A stretch of 64,000 nucleotides of DNA from Papilionanthe hookeriana x Papilionanthe teres (GCA_022702705.1 CM040423.1:39384392-39448391); one strand, 5' to 3'; shown: positions 11,170 to 22,126, numbered from the stretch's first letter. The notes: a model not told the origin generated them from the sequence alone. A program made the numbers and translations.

Positions 11170-11238
11170 GAACTGCCTCCATCACAACAGACAGAGACAT
11201 ACACAAGCATGCTAATGAATCTGGACGATGAATTCTAG

Positions 11239-11429
11239 ACTGCTAAAGAATTGTTCTACTGATGCTAATGAACATATAGGATAATTTGTTCGAACATAGT
11301 TTTCGATTTTATTGAATGACGTACGTATTGCTTATGGTCGATTTATTCAGCTTACCTTTTTTGGTCTCCTCGTGTTTTACCCTTTAAGTTGTGTTTTTTA
11401 TCCCCAATTCGTCGCATCGTATTAATCAC
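11239..11429. other. MULE 3' flank of transposase gene
   Basis: AT-rich, probably the 3' untranslated region and terminator of the transposase gene. No specific signal could be fixed. Confidence 0.4.
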
Positions 11430-13180
11430 GTATAATACAAATAAAAACCACCGTAATATTACTTAGATACAACCGCGCCGAGGCATGATCGGGTAGAAAG
11501 CCGTTGTATTGGAATATTCCTTGTTTTATTCATGGGCAACGCCTGGTCGTATTGGAATATTCCGCGTTTTTCTCCAACTCGTCAGCACTACGACCCGAAT
11601 ACAACGCGGATATCATCCCAATACTGCAGAGATAACTCGCACAAAGATCTATCACCGATCTCCAGCTTACATCGCGAAAATATCGTGGAATTTTTCGAGT
11701 CAGTATTCGCAAACCGTTTCGAAGAAACGATCCAACGTGTCGAGTCTTTTTTTGTAATCGAAAAAATTTACATACTTACGTAATACTTAAAAGTTTATAA
11801 TCAAGGAAATAATTTTTAGATAAAATTAAACAATTGTTATAATTTTAAAATCACAATCAGCTTAAATTTATTAACATATAATACACTCTAAAAACGATCT
11901 GAATATTACTTAGATACAACCGCGCCGAGGTACGATCGAGTAGAAAGCCGTCGTATTGGAATATTCCTTGTTTTATTCGTGAACAACGCCGGTCGTATTG
12001 GAATATTCCGCGTTTTACTCCAACTCGTCGACACTACGACCCGAAAACAACGCCGATATCATCCCAATACACCGGAGATAACTCGCACAAAGATCTATCA
12101 TTGATCTCCGCTCATATCGTGCACTAACGTAATACTTAAAAGTTTACAATAAGGGAAATAATATTTAGATAAAATTGCATAATTATCAAAATTTTAATAT
12201 TACGAATCGTGTAATTCTAATACCGTATAAGTACACCTCAAAACGATGGGAATATTACTGGGATACAACCACGCTCGTTCATGATCGGAGGTAAAGCGGT
12301 TGTATTGGAATATTCCTTGTTTTATTCCCGAACAACGCCGGTTGTATTGGAATATTCTGCGTTTTACTCCAACTCGTCGAGCACTACGACCGAAATACAA
12401 CGGCGATATAATCCCAATACGCCACGTAAAAATCGCACGTCGATTTATCATCGATCTCGCCTTTATCTCGGATATATCGTGGAATATTTCGAGTTGTATT
12501 CAACAAACGGTTTGGAAGAAGAAGTCCAACATGTTCAGTCTTCTTTTGTAATTGAAACGATTTATGCACTAACGTAATACTTAAAAGTTTACAATAAGGG
12601 AAATAATATTTAGATAAAATTGCATAATTATCAAAATTTTAATATTACGAATTGCGTAATTCTAATACCAGATAGTACACTCTCAAAACGATGGGAATAT
12701 TACAAGGATACAACCACGCTCGTTCATGATTAGAGGTAAAGCGGTTGTATTGGAATATTCTCGTTTTATTCCCGAACAACGCCGGTTGTATTGGAATATT
12801 CCGCGTTTTACTCCAACCCGTCGAGCACTACGACCGAAATACAACGGCGATATAATCCCAATACACTACGTAAAAATCGCACGTCGATTTATCATCGATC
12901 TCGGCTTTATCTTCGATATATCGTGGAATATTTTCGAGTTGTATTCAAGAAACGGTTTGGAAGAAGAAGTCCAACATGTTCAGCTTTCTTTGTAATCGAA
13001 ACGATTTATGCACTAACATAATACTTAAAAGTTTACAATAAGGGAAATAATATTTAGATAAAATCGCATAATTATCAAAATTTTAATATTACGAATCGCG
13101 TAATTCTAATACTTAGATAGTGCACTCTAAAAATGATGGTAATTTTACTAGGACACAACCACGATAAGGCATGATTAGAT
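11430..13180 (+). repeat. MULE internal direct repeats, units A-E
   Basis: Five units start with a TACACTCTAAAAACGATNNGAA phrase or its equivalent, near 11430, 11882, 12231, 12674 and 13118. C to D is 443 bp; B lacks about 100 bp; E is a 60-70 bp stub. Each full unit has GATACAACCRCGCTCGG, a pair of GGAATATTCC palindromes 41-43 bp apart (11511/11554, 11958/12000, 12307/12349, 12752/12793), an AT-rich tail with TAATACTTAAAAGTTTA, and an ATTTTAATATTAC stretch. Open frames inside are accidental and repeat from unit to unit. Confidence 0.9.
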
Positions 13181-13249
13181 TAGATCAAAAGTTTACAATT
13201 TCACATTCGCTTACATCATATCGATAAAAAACTCATATCGAAAAACATT

Positions 13250-14464
13250 ACATATTCATGCATCCATTCGCAAAGATCACCTGCGAATCTTCTTTCCACG
13301 AGGTCTTCACTTAACCATCTATTATCGCCTTCCAAAGTTGGTCATTCACATAACAAATTGTTGCAATGAATAAATGGTAGAACAAACCATTTTTTCCAAC
13401 TCATCGTATGGAAGATTCTTGAAACCTTTTCCCGACACTCGATGTACTTTATTCGATATCTCGTTCAAAAGATCGATCCCATGCGCGCGAGATGTCTCTT
13501 CACGTAAGCAACACTAAGCCCGCGGTATATTTGGAAAAAGATGCCATCGACTTGCAGCCTATCGTGAGATAACGTAAACCAATCTCAATTCTTTCGAATC
13601 CACATCTCCTCCTAAAATATCGAGATATTTATGCTCGATGAACATTGCTTTATAATACATATATAAAGTATAAATGAATATCGAGAATTGTATTATTAAA
13701 ATTTTAAAAATATTTATCGCTTACCAATCCAAGCAAGAAGAGAGCATTACTATTTTCACTATCAAGACAACTCGAAGAAATCTTAAATATCCTCGCTTAT
13801 CGTGCCGCTTCATGCCCCAATCTTCAAAGCACTACGTATTTTCCTACCCTTTTTGACGAAGATGTTGCATGAAATTTTTTGCACCTAAAAAGAGACCAAT
13901 ATTTTGATTAATTATATCATAGTTACATGATTGAAAGAGGTATGGCAAATTAGAAAAATGATAATTCCATAATAAATTATACTCACGTTTTCCGAAAATT
14001 TCTAATATCTCTCGATAAGTGATGGAGAGACAGAGATCATTTTCAGCAATATTTCCTCCAAAAGGTCGTGGAAGTGAATAAATGCGCGGCTCCTTGTTGT
14101 TTAGAAAATGAAGACAAAAATTATAAGGTTAATGTAGAATCGCAACAAAATAACAATGTAATATATACCGTTGAATCGAGGGCGGCTTATCCGCATATCA
14201 CCCAAAAGAGAAAGCTTTCTTATAGTAGCAGCTTCTAAAAGAGGAAAGATTGCAATAAATTAAGAGTTTATTTCTAAAAGAGGAAAGATCAGTATGGCGG
14301 CTTATCCGTATTGTACTTCAAGATCTGTTCGGAGTTCGAGTATAAGAATGCTATCTCCTAATAAAAAACGAATGTAGATTAAGACTATTACCTCGACGAA
14401 CTCGTCGCTCGTGACCATTTTCGTCGCTAGTCCCCTTCTTCTTTTTTTGGTCTTCCGATTCCAT
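13250..14464 (-). pseudogene. unrecognised spliced gene of the MULE
   Basis: The start is proposed at ATG 14464-14462: a charged first exon (MESEDQKKKKGTSDENGHER) ends in a donor GAG|GTAATAG at 14392. A 66-bp exon follows (14234-14169, acceptor TCTTTTAG, donor CG|GTATAT), then an exon at about 14092-13987 with PRPFGGNIAENDLCLS and EILEIFG, ending AC|GTGAGT. Further coding-like stretches near 13500-13600 include VDGIFFQIYRGLSVAYVKRH. Frame shifts occur between exons. I do not recognise the product; it could be a second MULE accessory gene. Its first exon and leader are related to the start region near 19259. Confidence 0.4.
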
Positions 14465-14770
14465 CGTATCTTCTAATGTTCTTTTCTACTAGATTCGAAA
14501 ACGCAATACTTCGAAAACCTCAAAATTTAAATTTTTTGAGGGCTATTAAATGCGTAGCGGCAAAGTACTCGAGACGTTTCGTTTCCAGTTGTATTTCCTG
14601 GCATTGAGCGGTATAAATGCGTAGCTTTCCTCCGGCAAAGTACTCGAGACGTTTCGTTTCCAAATTGTATTTCGTCGACATTGAGCAAGCATTAGATGCG
14701 TAGCTTTCCTCAGCAGATGACGCGGAATTTAATTTAAAAATACACTTTTTTTCTTTATTCAAAAGAGTAT
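14310..14770 (-). repeat. duplicated 5' module, copy 1
   Basis: Related in direct orientation to 19080-19520. Shared words include AGTATAANAATGCTATCTC, CGAACTCGTCG, GTGACCATTTT, CGTCGCT, ATCCCCTT/GTCCCCTT, and AAGTACTCGA with GACGTTTCGTTTCCA. In this copy the last part is itself duplicated in tandem with a 75-bp period (14561 and 14636). It covers the first exon and upstream leader of the minus-strand gene, so promoter or leader is a reasonable reading. Confidence 0.7.
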
Positions 14771-14799
14771 ATTTAATAAAAAAAATGTATTATAAATAT

Positions 14800-15400
14800 T
14801 TAATATAAAAAAACTCTTTTTTCGGATCTTATTCAATAACAAAGCAAGACGAGTTGGAGAACACGACGAATATTCCAATACAACCGACGTTATCCATGAA
14901 TAAAACAAGGAATATTCCAATAAATCGCTTTAACTCCAAACATGGCGGAACACCGTAGTATCTAAGTAAGTATTCCGATCGTTTTTAGAGTAGTATTATG
15001 TGTTATTAAATTTACGCTCAACTGTATTCGGCGAAATGTTTCGAAGATATCATCCACCGTATTCAAGTGTTTTTCGTAATATATAAAATTTACATACGTA
15101 ATACTTAAGAGTTTATAAGAAACGAAATAATTTTTAGATAAGATTGCATAATTATTAAAATTTTAATATTACAATCAGCTTAAATTTAATAACACATAAT
15201 ACACTCTAAAAACGATGGAAATATTACTTAGATACAACCGCGCTCGGCCACGATCGGAGGTAAAGCGGCCAGTATTGAATATTCTTTGTTTTATTCCCGG
15301 ACAACGCCGGTCAGTATTGGAATATTCCGCGTGTTCCTCCAACTCGTCGGCACTACAACCCGAATACGACGCCGATATCATCCCTATACACCGTAAATAA
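14800..15400. repeat. MULE internal repeats, one inverted and one direct unit
   Basis: At 14850-15000 a unit lies in inverted orientation, with palindromes at 14867 and 14909. From about 15020 to 15400 a unit lies in direct orientation, with palindromes at 15276 (one base changed) and 15319. Both share the GATACAACCGCGCTCGG and TACACTCTAAAAACGATGG words with the array at 11.4-13.2 kb. Confidence 0.85.
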
Positions 15401-15414
15401 ATAAGAAGATCGTA

Positions 15415-15610
15415 GATGTATCGTAGTATTTTCGCAGTTGTATCTTGTGAACCATTAAAAGTCCCGTCTCTCTATCGTTTGATTTTAGTTGTTTTTTTGT
15501 ATTATTCTAGTTTTATTCCGTAGTTGGGTCTTCATTTCGAAGAAACCGTAATAAATACCGTAAAGATTCATCTGATACACTGTAATAAACTGCAAATAAA
15601 CTGCAAATCC
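15415..15610. repeat. MULE internal repeat related to 20990-21260
   Basis: Both stretches contain TTTTGTATTATT, TTTTATTC, GTAGTTG/GAGTTG, an ACCGTAATAAA word and a series of ANNGTAATAAACNG phrases. The function is unknown. Confidence 0.5.
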
Positions 15611-15755
15611 AAGTCAAGGCACAATGAACATTGATATAATTTCTCCAATACACCAAAAAAATGACAAAAGAAATGAAGCATTGGAATTTTCCATCAAAAC
15701 AACCACCATACATAGTATCTGACAACCAACAATGACTTAAAGCAATAAACCAATT

Positions 15756-18700
15756 TCAATCACTCGTCAAATTCTTTTCGATCGTATTTAATAACGTATG
15801 AAACCACATGCAGAGGTCATATGCTAGTTGAGCGCGATTCTGGCATTTCAAGCATGCCAACTTCGCTCTCGCTCTGAGCCGATGGGTAGCACGTGTTAGT
15901 CTTTCAATATATTTGCGTAGACAAACATGCCGCAATCAACGCCGTTTCGTCCGTTCGGGAATACCTTCGACGCGAGCCACACCCCATGACGCGGGTTTCC
16001 TATTCTCGAAGCATTCGCCGGTTAAGCGTGTAAATAGTTCGATCTACAAAGTGCAATATAACAGCTTACTATTTAATCTACACAAGTCAAGGAAATTAAA
16101 TTATCGTCCACCATATACTCACAAAGTCTTCGCAAATATCCTCGTGTATGTCGTCGGTAGAGAATCGTATATTCGCCACTTTTTATTTTTTAGATCGCAA
16201 ACCAACAACACCCAACGAGAATTATGCACAATAGGAAAAAATATAAAATCCGAGTTAGATACCGCCGTGGGAGTGATGTGCGACAGTAAATCGATAAGGG
16301 TCGCCATCCATTTTACGATAACTCTGTAGAAACGATATTTAGTTAAAATTTTAATGTCATTCATTAATATGTCAAACAAACTAAACTAAGGGCATTACCC
16401 AAAATAATGGGGTAACATAAAGGTATTTCGGTACTTGTGGGATGCATCCTCTTCATTTGGTACAAGATGGCTGGCGAGGGCATCGATACGATCATTACCG
16501 ATAAACTCATTAAAAAGCAAGTCGTCCATCATCCCACGATCTAACAACAAGAAGCGTTGATTTATGATGATATCACTCCCGCATTAAAATCAACCCCATT
16601 TAATGTCAGCTATGTATTAAAGATATGTGAAAAACATTATATAAAAGTTGGTGCACGTACGGCTTCTTATAATTTGTCAAAAACTTTTCAATTATACGGC
16701 GATGGTCATCTCCGATAAGGTCTCTACCGGATACGTTGTTATGTCTCTCAACTCTTCGTCGTCGTGCACAAATGAACTCAACTTTAATGTATGATGTTTA
16801 AATAGAAGCATATATAAATGGATTTAGTAATATTTATAGAAATACCATCGTGGGAGGCACGGTAATTCCTGGTCGATACAACACTAATGATTTCGAAGTA
16901 CCCGGTCGCCGGTGCAACTTCCCGTGGAGTCGGAGTGGTCAAAGACACGGTGAGGGGGGCTGGACCGTCCGGAGCCGGTGCATCATCCCTTTGTCGTGTC
17001 TCTTCATCATTGGTTTCCCGAATAATCTTCTCAATTAATGCAGATATCTGTGCAAGGGGTTTTGTTCCTGGTGAGGGGGTCTGCTCGTCTGTTGTATCCT
17101 TCACCGTCTTCCTTCTTTTGAATTGAAAGGATGTGAAGGTGATTTCACAACCCTCTTCACCCGACTCCGTCGGCGCTTCACCCTCTGCATCAAGCTAGGT
17201 ATGGATAAGGCTACATCAACCCGATCATGAACATCGGCTTCAACCTCCGGCATGACAAGTTGTCATCCTCCTCACCCTCTCCGGATCGGGAGGTGCGACC
17301 TCCCATGATATTTTCATTCGCATTGGGTGGGACTTCAACAGTTGTTCGGTAAAGCAGTAGGGTCTTCAAATTCAGCGAATAGGGTCTCAAAAAATAGTAG
17401 TCTCCAAATTCAGTAAGTAGGTTCTTCCGGTGCAGCCGTAGTGTCTCCAAAAGAATCAACTTCAGAGATAGGGATTTCAAAAGTAGGGTCTTCACAGTAG
17501 AGGACTTCGGGCCGGCCACCGGGTAGAATTCTCTAGCCACTTCGGGTTCTTTGATCGATAAATGTCGCTCAATCCTATCAACCTTTTGGCTCAGCTCTCG
17601 ACATTTGCAACTGCACCCCGTCAACCCAACATTTACGGTGTCGAAGTTTCCCGATATTGCTCGTACACATTGTTCCCGGCGTCCGACTAATTCATTCATA
17701 ACTTCGATGTTGCGAGTCATGGTAGCTAGGAGCGAAGAAATGGTGTTATTATCCTGCAGAACTCCACCAATAGAAAATGAAGGTGAAGAGGGGGATAGAA
17801 GTTCGCTTGTTGAACTCGGACCGGCTTGGAAGGCCCTCGTCCGGTTGCCAATCCACATAAGTTCATCGGCAGTAACATCACCGAATTTGTCTTCGCACCT
17901 AAATACAGCTTTCAACAAGGTATGAAATGTTTTATTAACCATTACACAGCCTAGTACTTCGTTAGAACGTCGGGAGTGACTCACTATTTCAAGTGTTTAA
18001 CCGCTCAAGAATAGGTCGACTGCGACGAGTTCCACTTAAGGGACCTCGCCACCGCAACATTCTTGGTCCAAGCATCGGGAGCCGCGGGAGGCACCGGAGA
18101 AGTGTGCTCAAAAAACCAAAGTCGCGTGGAATCAATGTAACATTAGCATTACCGATCAATCAATAAAGTAAATAGAATGATTAAATAAGATACTAACCGT
18201 TAACAAAAATAGAAACCCATTTATGTAGCCAATTGAGCGATTCAGTCTAATTTTAATGGCAACTGCGTTGATCTGCTCTAAAAGATATTCACAGATAGCC
18301 GCAGGCCAGTTGTATGAGGAGAATGACTCTAAATTATCACCGTAGGCATCAAGGTCCGAAGGAAAACCGAAATTACTTCGATGGAAAAAATAAGTTCGAC
18401 AACGGATATTTTATGTAGAGGTTCTCAAATGGGATCGAAGTATCCCTCTCGCATACACTAATAGTCCGTCCTTTATGTTAACAAGCATTCATTGTCGCCG
18501 ATGGACGTAGCTTCCACTTCGGCATCGGTCCTCTCGTTCGACATCCCAATTAAAAGTGCAATTTCATCAGCAAGAATCTCAAGCTCTTTCCCACCTAATT
18601 CGAACAACATTTTGTCATGCCTCCAACACCGTAGTATTTGCAGAGTGAGAATATTGTCCCTGGGATACGGAGGCAAATCAAAGAACCGGCGAATATTCGG

Positions 18701-18810
18701 CCGATCGAGATTACTCATGATGCCTTCGTAGATCTGCAGCTCGACCACATCAAGTAACTCCCTCGCGAGGACTCGCCGACATCTACAGACCTCATGTTTC
18801 TCGAGTTAAG
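15756..18810 (-). pseudogene. plant-mobile-domain-like protein with Ulp1 (C48) cysteine protease, MULE-borne
   Basis: Read from 18.8 kb downward. The first part (18810-18190) has NLDRPNIRRFFDLPPYPRD, then RCWRHDKMLFELGGKELEI and DEIALLIGM, then NLESFSSYNWPAAICEYLLE. This resembles the PMD/DUF1985-type region often joined to Ulp1 in plants. The next exon starts near 18120 with WFFEHTSPVPPAAP and reaches a proline/acidic linker (17984-17211, with a SQKVDRIERHL coiled-coil-like piece) and a Pro/Thr-rich part (17104-16784). The Ulp1 domain follows: FIFFPIVHNSRWVLLVCDLK with the catalytic His, IYDSL with the Asp (frame 16379-16119), and GRNGVDCGMFVYANIL with the catalytic Cys at 15934-15932. The stop is TGA 15758-15756. 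Ulp1 proteases cleave SUMO-like proteins from targets; the role in the element is not known. Several frame shifts interrupt the gene. Confidence 0.75.
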
Positions 18811-19079
18811 AAACTCCGTAGAACAAAAAAAAGCCTTAGTTTTATTATTGTAGTTTTAAGAGTTTTTCGAGTTTTGTTCTAGTTGTTTTTTGATTTTATT
18901 TCAATTTTATTTCTACGCTCGCTTTATTTTCGTAACATTTATTGTTTATATGAATATTATTGTGTTTAGATGTTTTGGCTCGTGGTTAGGTTACACACCG
19001 GAAATTCCTCGATTTTATTCGGGTCGTATTCGGATCATATTACGTATATTCGGCTTGTACTTCGCATTGTTTCGAGTTT

Positions 19080-19520
19080 AAGTATAATAATGCTATCTCG
19101 CTAATAAAAATACGAAGGTAGATTACGAGTAGTACTTCTACGAACTCGTCGCCGTGACCATTTTGTCGCTGATCCCCTTATTCTTTTCTCGTATTCGGTC
19201 TTCTCGCGTAGGTCGATTAGATTGTTGCTCCACATTCAACCGAACCTCTCGTTTCCATCATATCTTCCGACTCCATCGCCGTGTTCTCTCGCTTCCATCG
19301 ACGTAAATTCGAGAAGCCGGATAACGTTCTTCTCTACTCGACTAGAGAACGAAATACTCGTAAACCCTAGAAATTTTAATTTTGGACCGCAGAAAAGTGG
19401 TGCGTAGTATTCCTCCGGAAAAGTACTCGACAAGACGTTTCGTTTCCAAATAGTATTTCCCGGGCATCGGCGCCGAATTTCAAAAGGGCAAGACAATTTT
19501 AAAAAAATATTTTTTACCAT
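19080..19520 (-). repeat. duplicated 5' module, copy 2, upstream of the Ulp1 gene
   Basis: Direct relative of 14310-14770. A start codon equivalent to that of copy 1 is at 19259-19257, but its frame is stopped after a few codons. It lies 450 bp upstream (minus sense) of the mobile-domain exon and is probably the original first exon and leader of the protease gene. Confidence 0.6.
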
Positions 19521-19715
19521 AGTTCTCGAAAAACACTGAATATTCCAAAACACTCGGCTTAACATCCGCACTTCTTCTACGTCGTTGTATTTAAGAAATA
19601 TTACAAGAGTTTAATAGCAGTACTATATTCCAATAACCACCAACTCGAACGAATTCGACCGTAATCCAACGGCGATATAATCGCAATACAACGGTATTAG
19701 ATATTCCAATTCATT

Positions 19716-20225
19716 CTTTTTTTGTAATCGAGAAAAGTTATGTACTTATGTAATACGTAAAAGTTTATATTAAAGAAAATAATAATTACAAACAATTGCA
19801 TAATTATGAAAATTTTAATATTACAATCTCGTAAATTTAATATCATCAAATACACTCTAAAAACGATCCGAATATTACTTGATACAACCGCTCTCGGCAT
19901 GATCGGAGCTAAAGCTGTCAGTATTGGAATATTCTGGTCGTATTCCGACGAGCTGGATTAAAAATCGGAATATTCCAATACAACCGGCGTTTTTCATGAA
20001 TAATTCAAGGAATATTCCAATACAACCTCTTTAGCTCCAATCATGCCCGAGCGCGGTTGTATCCAAGTAATATTCCGATCGTTTTTAGAGTGTATTAGAT
20101 GATATTAAATTTACGCAGATTGTAATATTAAAATTTTTATAATTATGCAATTGTTTGTAATTATTATTTTCTTTAATATAAACTTTTACGTATTACATAA
20201 GTATATAACTTTTCTCGATTACAAA
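19716..20225. repeat. long inverted repeat (arms ~210-250 bp) inside MULE
   Basis: The left arm (19716-19925) and right arm (about 20018-20225) are reverse complements over nearly all their length: AATCGAGAAAAGTTAT..., GTAATACGTAAAAGTTTAT, CAAACAATTGCATAATTAT and TACACTCTAAAAACGATC all recur inverted. The centre carries palindromes at 19926, 19967 and 20009. Each arm is one unit of the internal repeat family, so this is two units head to head. Confidence 0.85.
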
Positions 20226-20284
20226 ACAAGACCGAATCGGAGTATTTAACTCGTTGTATTCAAATTATATCTCCGTCGTATAGC

Positions 20285-20590
20285 TGTCGTATTCCAACGA
20301 GTTGTAGTAAAACGCTGAATATTCCAATACAACCTCGTTTTGTTCATGAATAAAACAAGAAATATTCCAATACAACCGCTTTTACTCCACTTATGCCCGA
20401 CTGTAGTTAGTATCTGAGTGATATTCCTATTGTTTTTAGAGTTTATTAACCTCTATTAAAATTATGCAATTAGTAATATTAAAATTTTGATAATAATGCA
20501 ATTTTTTGAAATTATTATTTTCTCTAATATAAACTTTTAAGTATTACATTAATATATAACTTTTTTCATTAACAAAACAACACTGAATAT
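20285..20590 (-). repeat. MULE internal repeat, inverted unit
   Basis: Another inverted unit, with palindrome variants at 20316 and 20359 (43 bp apart), TACTCCACTTATGCCCGA, GTTTTTAGAGT and the AT-rich AAACTTTTAAGTATTACAT tail. Confidence 0.8.
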
Positions 20591-20599
20591 GCTGGACTA

Positions 20600-21824
20600 T
20601 TTATTCGAAAATGTTTATTGATACAACTAAAAAAATACCATGATATTTCCACAATGCAAGTAGAGATCTATGATACATCCATCTACGATTTAACTGTGTT
20701 GAGTTCCGACTATATCGCCGTTGATACAACGAAAAAAAATACCACTCGGAGTCACATGACTAAATACAACCCTAAAATAACATAGGTATCGTTCAAATAC
20801 AACGTAGTTAAGTCGCACCGTTGTATCAGATAGGAGTGCTGAATATCTCTAATACTACCGCGCCGGTCGTATTAGAATATTCCGCGTTTTATTCCGACAA
20901 CTCGCGTAACGTTACCGAATACGACCGTAAAACAACATAGATATTCTTCAAATACAATAAAGTTAAATCGTAAAGATGGACATATTAGATATCTCCGATT
21001 GTATCGTTGATGTATTCTTGTATTTTCGGAGTCGTATTTTCTCGCACCGTTCAATTTTATTTTTGTTATATTTTTGTATTATTGTCTTTTTATTCGTAGA
21101 GTTGTATTTTTGCCTTCATAATCTGTTAATCGACAATATTTGATTTTCAAATAAACCGTAATAAAGCATTTTCCGATGACGTAATAAACCGAAAAAAACA
21201 CTCTGTAGCATTTCCGATTTCGACCGTTAAACCTTCGTCGGGGTAATTTGGAATAAACCGTCATAAACACGGTAAAAAATCATCCAATATACCGTACGTA
21301 GCAAAATAAACTACAATACAACACGTTTAGAGTCCGTATTTCTTCTCATGTACCGTTGTATTTCGAGAAATATTATAAGTGTTTTATAACTCGTATTTTT
21401 TTGCGTAAAAACATAACTCCGCGATAAAACAAATATTATAAGAAAATAAAACCTAGATGTTACAAAGCGTAACGTAAATATAATCGCAATACAAGCCAAA
21501 ATGTTATTAAAATCAAATCAAAACATTGTCAACTCCTACATTAAATTAAAACTGTAGAAAACTTTTACAGTGTCGCTTTCAGTGTTACTCGAATAATACT
21601 GAATTACAACTTAAATAAAACTCTAATAATACCAAAAACAAAATTCTCAAAATAAAACGAACTTATAAGACAATAAAACCTAAATTTTACGAATGCGTAA
21701 CGTAAACAATAATTTATATAATCATCTTCTAAATCCATCTTCACTCGTTCTACCCTCATCCAGAATCTCAAGCACCTCCAGTGAATAAAAAATCCACCTC
21801 ATTATCATTGCGTCGTCCCTCCAA
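20600..21824. other. MULE non-coding right part
   Basis: No gene is recognised. It holds scattered relics of the internal repeats (for example TATTAGAATATTCCGCG near 20872) and the ACCGTAATAAA-rich stretch at 20990-21300. Confidence 0.5.
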
Positions 21825-22126
21825 AAATCAAATTTCAGCTCCGCAGCTCCACGACAAGGTAGGTCGACAAAAACCCTAAATGCTCAGCATCCTAAATATA
21901 ATGGAGACAAAAAATGCCTTTATGATTCGATGGGAAAATAAAGCGGCAAAAATTTCGGCAAATTTCTGCTCGGGTCGGGTCGGCCTGCGTAATCGAGATA
22001 AAAAAGCCTTTTTTTTCAAACGTGCCATGGTAGGGTCCAGAAATCCATGTGACGCGTTTTTATTGGCTACCGGACGCATCGCTGCGTACGCTGTCCGGAC
22101 AGAATAAAAATTCCTACTATAGATAC
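21825..22126 (-). repeat. MULE right terminal inverted repeat
   Basis: Reverse complement of the left terminal repeat, with the same ordered blocks. The outermost bases read GTATCTATAGTAGGAATTT on the minus strand, against GGGTCTACTATAGGAATTT at the left end, so the first 14 bases have diverged. Confidence 0.9.

Larger units (their letters stand above)
8813..11238 (+). pseudogene. MULE transposase, FAR1/Jittery type (frameshifted)
   Basis: The catalytic gene of the element. In order: an acidic leader near 8813-8900; a FAR1 DNA-binding zinc domain (8910-9230) with AAYEKYRAYAHIVGFTRAKG, FVCGKAGMKR and ESHNHPS; the MULE transposase core (9540-9870) with a first Asp in FDTSYGSNKY (codon 9570-9572), a second in FTDQDQAMS (codon 9755-9757) and the CQWHIYKKL motif; a SESTNN-like motif at 10079-10096 that may hold the third acidic residue; and a SWIM zinc finger with KKFEMMGLPCAHALRVL (10450-10510). 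Two short 3' introns with clean borders follow (10921-11000 and 11090-11169); the last exon ends in TAG at 11236-11238. At least six small frame changes break the coding region, while residues on both sides stay conserved. The first exon start is not certain. Confidence 0.85.
7670..22126. mobile_element. Mutator-like element (MULE), ~14.5 kb, FAR1-type transposase plus Ulp1 gene
   Basis: Two inverted terminal repeats of about 300 bp (7670-7975 and 21825-22126) bound this block. Inside are a FAR1/MULE transposase gene on the plus strand, a plant-mobile-domain plus Ulp1 protease gene and another spliced gene on the minus strand, and many copies of a roughly 440-bp repeat. MULEs carrying Ulp1-like proteases are known in plants (Kaonashi-type elements). 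A 9-bp target duplication could not be read with confidence at the junctions. All coding parts are frameshifted in this sequence. Confidence 0.85.

Noticed and set aside
11509..13021. Series of similar 60-100 codon frames
   Set aside because: They repeat with each copy of the MULE internal repeat and arise from the repeat sequence itself, not from a gene family.
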